From a bacterium (lineage in GTDB: Bacteria > Babelota > Babeliae > Babelales > RVW-14): 8,488 nt of DNA. The notes below the pieces were generated by a model that was not told the origin of the DNA, made no database searches, and was given only the letters and a program-made list of their open reading frames with translations. The stretch lies in the NCBI GenBank assembly GCA_023249935.1, contig JAHFBQ010000059.1, positions 1 to 8,488 on the forward strand, written 5' to 3'. Positions 5,931 through 8,488 of this stretch are shown piece after piece; position 1 is the first letter of the stretch, and the number at the start of each line of letters is the position of its first letter. Position numbers and translations under genes: made by a program.

Positions 5931-5951
5931 GTTCTTATACCAGGGGGGCCT

Positions 5952-6794
5952 ATGAAGATTGCACTTGCCATATTGGCGTTTACCATATTCTGTTCAACGG
6001 CAACAAGACTTTCAACGCTTGATTTTCTTAATGATCCTTTTTTTAAGCAGCTCGCGGCTGAATTAGATACTATGTTTGCCGCTGAAGATGGACCAACAAA
6101 ACCAGCGGCTCATCCCGCTAAGCAGAAAGAAGTCTCGCAGCCTTCCTCAAAAAGCGATGCTTCACTACTAAGCAAGCCTGTTGTTGCTGATTCCACAAAA
6201 GATCTCAAAACGCTTTTTCTAGAAACCCTTGGTGGAGAGGCAACAAAAGAACCTACTACTAAAGCTTTTGGCAAACCAGCCGCAGCACCAACGCTTCCTA
6301 TATCAAAAAAACGCGTGAAAGCCTACCACCACTACATGGACACGTTCGTTGAAAAAATACGACTTATTGAGCGATGCATTGCAAGTAATCCTGGACGCAC
6401 CTTTGGTCCAAAATTTCTTGTCGCCTTCGACAAAATTATAGATTCCATAGATCAAATCGAAGAAACTCAGCATCTCCTTGTTTCAAAAAAACTATACATG
6501 CGCGCTTTCTTCAGCCAACCAATGCAAAAAACGCGCGAGCTCATTGTCTCGCTGCAACCAAAACTTGAGGCTACTTTACACAAATTAGAACCACTCTTGA
6601 AAAAAGAAGAGATGCTTGATGGTGATATCAAGCGTCTACATCAAGAAGCAGGACCATCAAGGTTCGCTCCTACACATACACTACCAGCAACCCCAGCATT
6701 GACGCGTAAAAGAAACGTACCAGCGCAACAGACAACACCAAAGCAGTCAAAGGGCGCTCCGATCCCACGATTTAATGGCAAAGGAGCTTTATGA
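5952..6794 (+). CDS. Secreted protein of unknown family with helical domain (280 residues)
   Basis: I do not recognise a family. Residues 1 to about 17 form a Sec signal peptide (MKIALAILAFTIFCSTA), with no lipobox around the cysteine. A short acidic/hydrophobic segment (DFLNDPFFKQLAAELDTMFAAED, 24-46) precedes a Lys/Pro/Ser/Ala-rich, probably disordered linker (about 47-118). A helical domain with heptad-like leucines and isoleucines follows (about 124-232: FVEKIRLIERCI, FDKIIDSIDQIEE, LEATLHKLEPLLKKEE), then a basic, proline-rich disordered tail. The ATG at 5952 follows AGGGGGG by three bases. The stop overlaps the next gene by ATGA, so the two products are probably made together and may act together outside the cytoplasm. 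Confidence 0.82.
   Translation: MKIALAILAFTIFCSTATRLSTLDFLNDPFFKQLAAELDTMFAAEDGPTKPAAHPAKQKEVSQPSSKSDASLLSKPVVADSTKDLKTLFLETLGGEATKEPTTKAFGKPAAAPTLPISKKRVKAYHHYMDTFVEKIRLIERCIASNPGRTFGPKFLVAFDKIIDSIDQIEETQHLLVSKKLYMRAFFSQPMQKTRELIVSLQPKLEATLHKLEPLLKKEEMLDGDIKRLHQEAGPSRFAPTHTLPATPALTRKRNVPAQQTTPKQSKGAPIPRFNGKGAL
6781..6786 (+). promoter_or_regulatory. Shine-Dalgarno site before a double ATG
   Basis: AAGGAG is followed by ATG at 6791 (4-base gap) and an adjacent in-frame ATG at 6794 (7-base gap). The second has the better spacing, so the downstream protein may really start at its second methionine. Confidence 0.6.
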
Positions 6795-8143
6795 TGTTTT
6801 TTACAGTAAAAATTTTTACGCTTTCAAGCCTGCTTATCTGTTTCAATGCTGTCTACAGCGACAGCCCTTTTATGATTCCTTCCGGTCTTGCCTCAATTAA
6901 AAAAGTAACAACCAAGCCAATTGCAAAACCAACTGCCGCAGCCGAAGCGGAAAGCCCGCTAGAAAAAGAAATACTTGCGCTCGGAGCAGAAATCAAACGA
7001 GTCGCTGATGAACTTATAAAAATACCAAGTGACAAAGAGGTAAAACAGGCGCTAGAAAAAAAACGTGCCAGTCGAGACAAGCAACGCACTCAACAGAAAA
7101 AAGCTCCTACTGGCGGCTACCGCCCAGGCAGCTACAAGCCTGGTAGCTCTTATGGCGGTGGAGGCGGTAGAGCTGGTGGCTCTTCATACGGCAAATCAGG
7201 ATCACCATTTGGCGGGTTTGGTGGTGATGGTGGCTTTGGAGGGTTTGGCGGCAGAGGCTTTGGCTTACCGAAAGGCAGAGGCTTTGGAAGCTCTTTTAAA
7301 AAGGATTCCGGGCAGTCCTCACCAAGTAGCTCTTTTGGCTCTTCAAAATATTCTAGAGACACGGATTTCGGCGACCTACACGCACCATCAAGCCCTAAAC
7401 CAATCGCCGCACCAACAAAATCTGGTGCTGGCTTTAGCGGCGCAACAAATGCAAACCGTGACACAGAAGGCCTACAGGCAAAAACTGCTAACCTATTGGA
7501 TAGCTATGCCGAACAACTAGCACAATCACTTAAACAAATAGTGCAAGCTTCGGACAAGACGGTACGCGAACAACGCATACTTAACATGCCGCTTACTGAA
7601 ATCAATAAACTGTACGATGATATTAAGTCAACCAGAAGCAGCATGAAACCGGAGGAAGTTAAATCGCTAGAAACAACTAACACCGTGTGGAAAGCTGCGA
7701 TTGCCAAGCTTGCACCATTACGAGGACAAGCAACACCATTCCTCATTGAGCTGATGATTCCATCTTCTGAAAACAACATCGATAAAATTAAACAGGCCGG
7801 AACAACCTTGACACAACTTACCCAGCTCAACACTCCCGACAAGTCAATACCACTCGCACCAAGCAGCATGGTAGAAAAACGATGTAAAGTGGTAGCTGAT
7901 AAATTTGCAGAATCAGCTAAACGCATGGAAGTCGCCAGAAAGAAGAAACTAGCCGATGATTCATTCGGTAAGAGCCAGGCAGATAGAGATAAACTAAAAC
8001 AAGAAGCCCACAAAGAAATTAAGGAAGCTAAAGCCAGGCTCGCCAGTGAACTTGAAAAAATTGAGGCAGCATTCCCTGCCGATAAGCTTGGGTCGCCGGT
8101 ACCAGCGGTACTGAGTCAGCAGATTACCCTATTACGCAAGTAA
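6791..8143 (+). CDS. Secreted protein of unknown family with glycine-rich Phe-Gly tract (450 residues)
   Basis: I do not recognise a family. A signal peptide covers about residues 1-23 (hydrophobic FTLSSLLICFNAVYS before DSP). A charged helix follows (about 56-104: PLEKEILALGAEIKRVADEL, then Lys/Arg/Gln-rich). Residues 108-170 are a Gly/Ser/Tyr/Phe-rich tract with GGYRPGSYKPGSSYGGGGG followed by clustered Phe-Gly dipeptides; eight FG occur between 140 and 194. After a Ser/Pro linker, residues 226 to about 345 and 358-427 look helical, the last part being a strongly charged Lys/Glu coiled-coil-like stretch (KLKQEAHKEIKEAKARLASELEKIEAAF). There is one cysteine beyond the signal (365). The gene is coupled to its upstream partner and ends at a strong terminator. 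Low-complexity secreted proteins of this kind could be surface, matrix or host-directed; the sequence does not decide. Confidence 0.82.
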   Translation: MMFFTVKIFTLSSLLICFNAVYSDSPFMIPSGLASIKKVTTKPIAKPTAAAEAESPLEKEILALGAEIKRVADELIKIPSDKEVKQALEKKRASRDKQRTQQKKAPTGGYRPGSYKPGSSYGGGGGRAGGSSYGKSGSPFGGFGGDGGFGGFGGRGFGLPKGRGFGSSFKKDSGQSSPSSSFGSSKYSRDTDFGDLHAPSSPKPIAAPTKSGAGFSGATNANRDTEGLQAKTANLLDSYAEQLAQSLKQIVQASDKTVREQRILNMPLTEINKLYDDIKSTRSSMKPEEVKSLETTNTVWKAAIAKLAPLRGQATPFLIELMIPSSENNIDKIKQAGTTLTQLTQLNTPDKSIPLAPSSMVEKRCKVVADKFAESAKRMEVARKKKLADDSFGKSQADRDKLKQEAHKEIKEAKARLASELEKIEAAFPADKLGSPVPAVLSQQITLLRK

Positions 8144-8152
8144 CGAAGACAT

Positions 8153-8183
8153 GGGGCCCGCTTAAGCGGGCCTCTTCTTCTAT
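8153..8183 (+). terminator. Intrinsic terminator of the secreted-protein operon
   Basis: A perfect 18-base palindrome, GGCCCGCTTAAGCGGGCC (8155-8172), forms a 7-base G+C stem with a TTAA loop, extendable by one G-U and one G-C pair, and is followed by TCTTCTTCT. It begins 9 bases after the stop codon of the 450-residue gene. Confidence 0.9.
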
Positions 8184-8251
8184 CCAAAATATTTCATTAA
8201 TCAACGTGAGTTCGATGGGCTAAACAATAGGGAACATCGTTACTAGTACGT

Positions 8252-8277
8252 CGTCCCGGCGAAGGCCGGGATCCAGG
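8252..8277. repeat. Palindromic dispersed repeat, second copy
   Basis: CCCGGC (8255-8260) and GCCGGG (8265-8270) form a perfect 6-base stem with a four-base loop, flanked by CGT and ATCCAGG. It resembles the CCCGGCxxxxGCCGGGAT-type extragenic repeats found in many bacteria. It is in the opposite orientation to the copy at 5569-5598. Confidence 0.7.
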
Positions 8278-8363
8278 CTTATCTTTAAAAAAGATATATT
8301 TTCAGAGATTCTCTTCTTCTGTTCATAGAAACATTCAAAATCACCGCCAAAAAGGAGTAGGAA

Positions 8364-8383
8364 AATCCAGGAAAACCTGGATT
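8364..8383. repeat. Inverted repeat with 8-base arms
   Basis: AATCCAGG and CCTGGATT are perfect inverted arms around AAAA. The following GTATCTT is only mildly T-rich, so a weak terminator is possible. The ATCCAGG arm also matches the edge of the palindromic repeat at 8271-8277. Confidence 0.6.
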
Positions 8384-8388
8384 GTATC

Positions 8389-8416
8389 TTGATGCCCTCT
8401 TTGAGGGTGGTAGAAT
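8389..8416 (+). promoter_or_regulatory. Candidate rightward promoter with extended -10
   Basis: TTGATG (8389-8394, 4 of 6) and TAGAAT (8411-8416, 5 of 6) are 16 bases apart, with TGG just before the -10 as an extended -10 element. The start would be near 8423. An AAGGGAG at 8429-8435 is followed by no usable start codon at normal distance, so the product may be an RNA leader or start further right. Confidence 0.4.
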
Positions 8417-8455
8417 ACGCCATAAACAAGGGAGTGACGCCGTTTAACCTGGATT

Positions 8456-8469
8456 GGTTATAAATAACC
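8456..8469. repeat. Perfect 14-base palindrome
   Basis: GGTTATAAATAACC has 6-base arms around AA. It lies about 35 bases downstream of the candidate promoter's start point, where an operator or the base of an RNA hairpin could be. No factor can be named. Confidence 0.45.
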
Positions 8470-8488
8470 GATGGGATCTTGGACGCAC

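Larger units (their letters stand above)
8184..8488. other. Intergenic region without a convincing gene, rich in palindromes
   Basis: No open frame here has both a ribosome-binding site and protein-like composition. The region holds the palindromic repeat at 8252-8277, an inverted repeat at 8364-8383, a promoter-like sequence at 8389-8416 that encloses a small palindrome (CCCTC-TTT-GAGGG, 8395-8407), and a further palindrome at 8456-8469. An 11-base direct repeat, AACCTGGATTG, occurs at 8374-8384 and 8446-8456. A last ATG at 8471 opens to the right edge but has no ribosome-binding site. The stretch may be the leader of a gene or RNA beyond the window. Confidence 0.6.

Noticed and set aside
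7150..7464. Minus-strand proline-rich open frame
   Set aside because: It is the antisense of the glycine-rich tract: Gly codons read backwards give Pro, so the long frame is a composition artefact.
7065..8013. Other frames overlapping the 450-residue gene on both strands
   Set aside because: They lie wholly inside a gene with signal peptide, good ribosome-binding site and terminator; none has its own support.
8220..8429. Minus-strand open frame of 69 codons including DPGLRRDD
   Set aside because: The DPGLRRDD peptide is the usual translation of the palindromic repeat; the rest covers palindromes and a promoter-like sequence, and there is no ribosome-binding site.
8389..8450. Fluoride-type riboswitch (CGCCATAAAC and TGACGCC words)
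   Set aside because: The words are suggestive, but the expected helices and the GCTGATG segment are not present in the right order.
8247..8469. CRISPR array
   Set aside because: The repeats are few, differ in sequence and orientation, and are not evenly spaced.

Overview
The window looks like a chromosomal segment of a Gram-negative-type bacterium with an AT-leaning genome and the standard genetic code (TAA, TAG and TGA all end genes). An inner-membrane lipoprotein-maturation enzyme, three genes for prepilin-like proteins and several Sec-signal proteins of unknown family suggest a diderm cell that exports proteins. Lineage cannot be fixed from sequence alone. Small secreted orphan proteins beside pseudopilins would fit a host-associated group such as Dependentiae (TM6), but this is a low-confidence inference.

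Layout. From 5896 down to the left edge, one leftward gene train runs on the minus strand: three overlapping prepilin-like genes (5896-4679), an apolipoprotein N-acyltransferase-like gene (lnt, 3890-2619), ribosomal protein L9 (rplI, 2604-2146), the replicative helicase (dnaB, 2128-737), and a secreted protein of unknown family that runs off the left edge (726-1). Gaps between lnt, rplI, dnaB and the last gene are only 10-17 bases, so these are probably co-transcribed. The rplI-dnaB pair is a widespread bacterial arrangement; its linkage to pseudopilins and lnt is less usual.

The train is interrupted between the third prepilin gene and lnt by a two-gene type II toxin-antitoxin module on the opposite strand (3955-4682, HigBA-like order). 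The module is bracketed by two 60-base direct repeats (3844-3903 and 4685-4744) that are 53/60 identical. One copy is the start of lnt; the other is the end of the third prepilin gene. Before insertion these two genes very likely overlapped in different frames, and the duplication let both stay intact. The unit has its own promoter, a palindromic candidate operator, and an apparently leaderless toxin start.

A short divergent intergenic region (5897-5951) leads rightward to a two-gene operon (5952-8143) of Sec-signal proteins with no recognisable family: a 280-residue protein with a disordered linker and a helical domain, then a 450-residue protein with a glycine-rich tract carrying eight Phe-Gly dipeptides. 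A strong intrinsic terminator follows.

The last 305 bases hold no convincing gene. They contain a palindromic CCGGGATCCAGG-type repeat (a second copy forms the C-terminus of the first prepilin gene), several smaller palindromes and a rightward promoter-like sequence that may serve a gene beyond the right edge.
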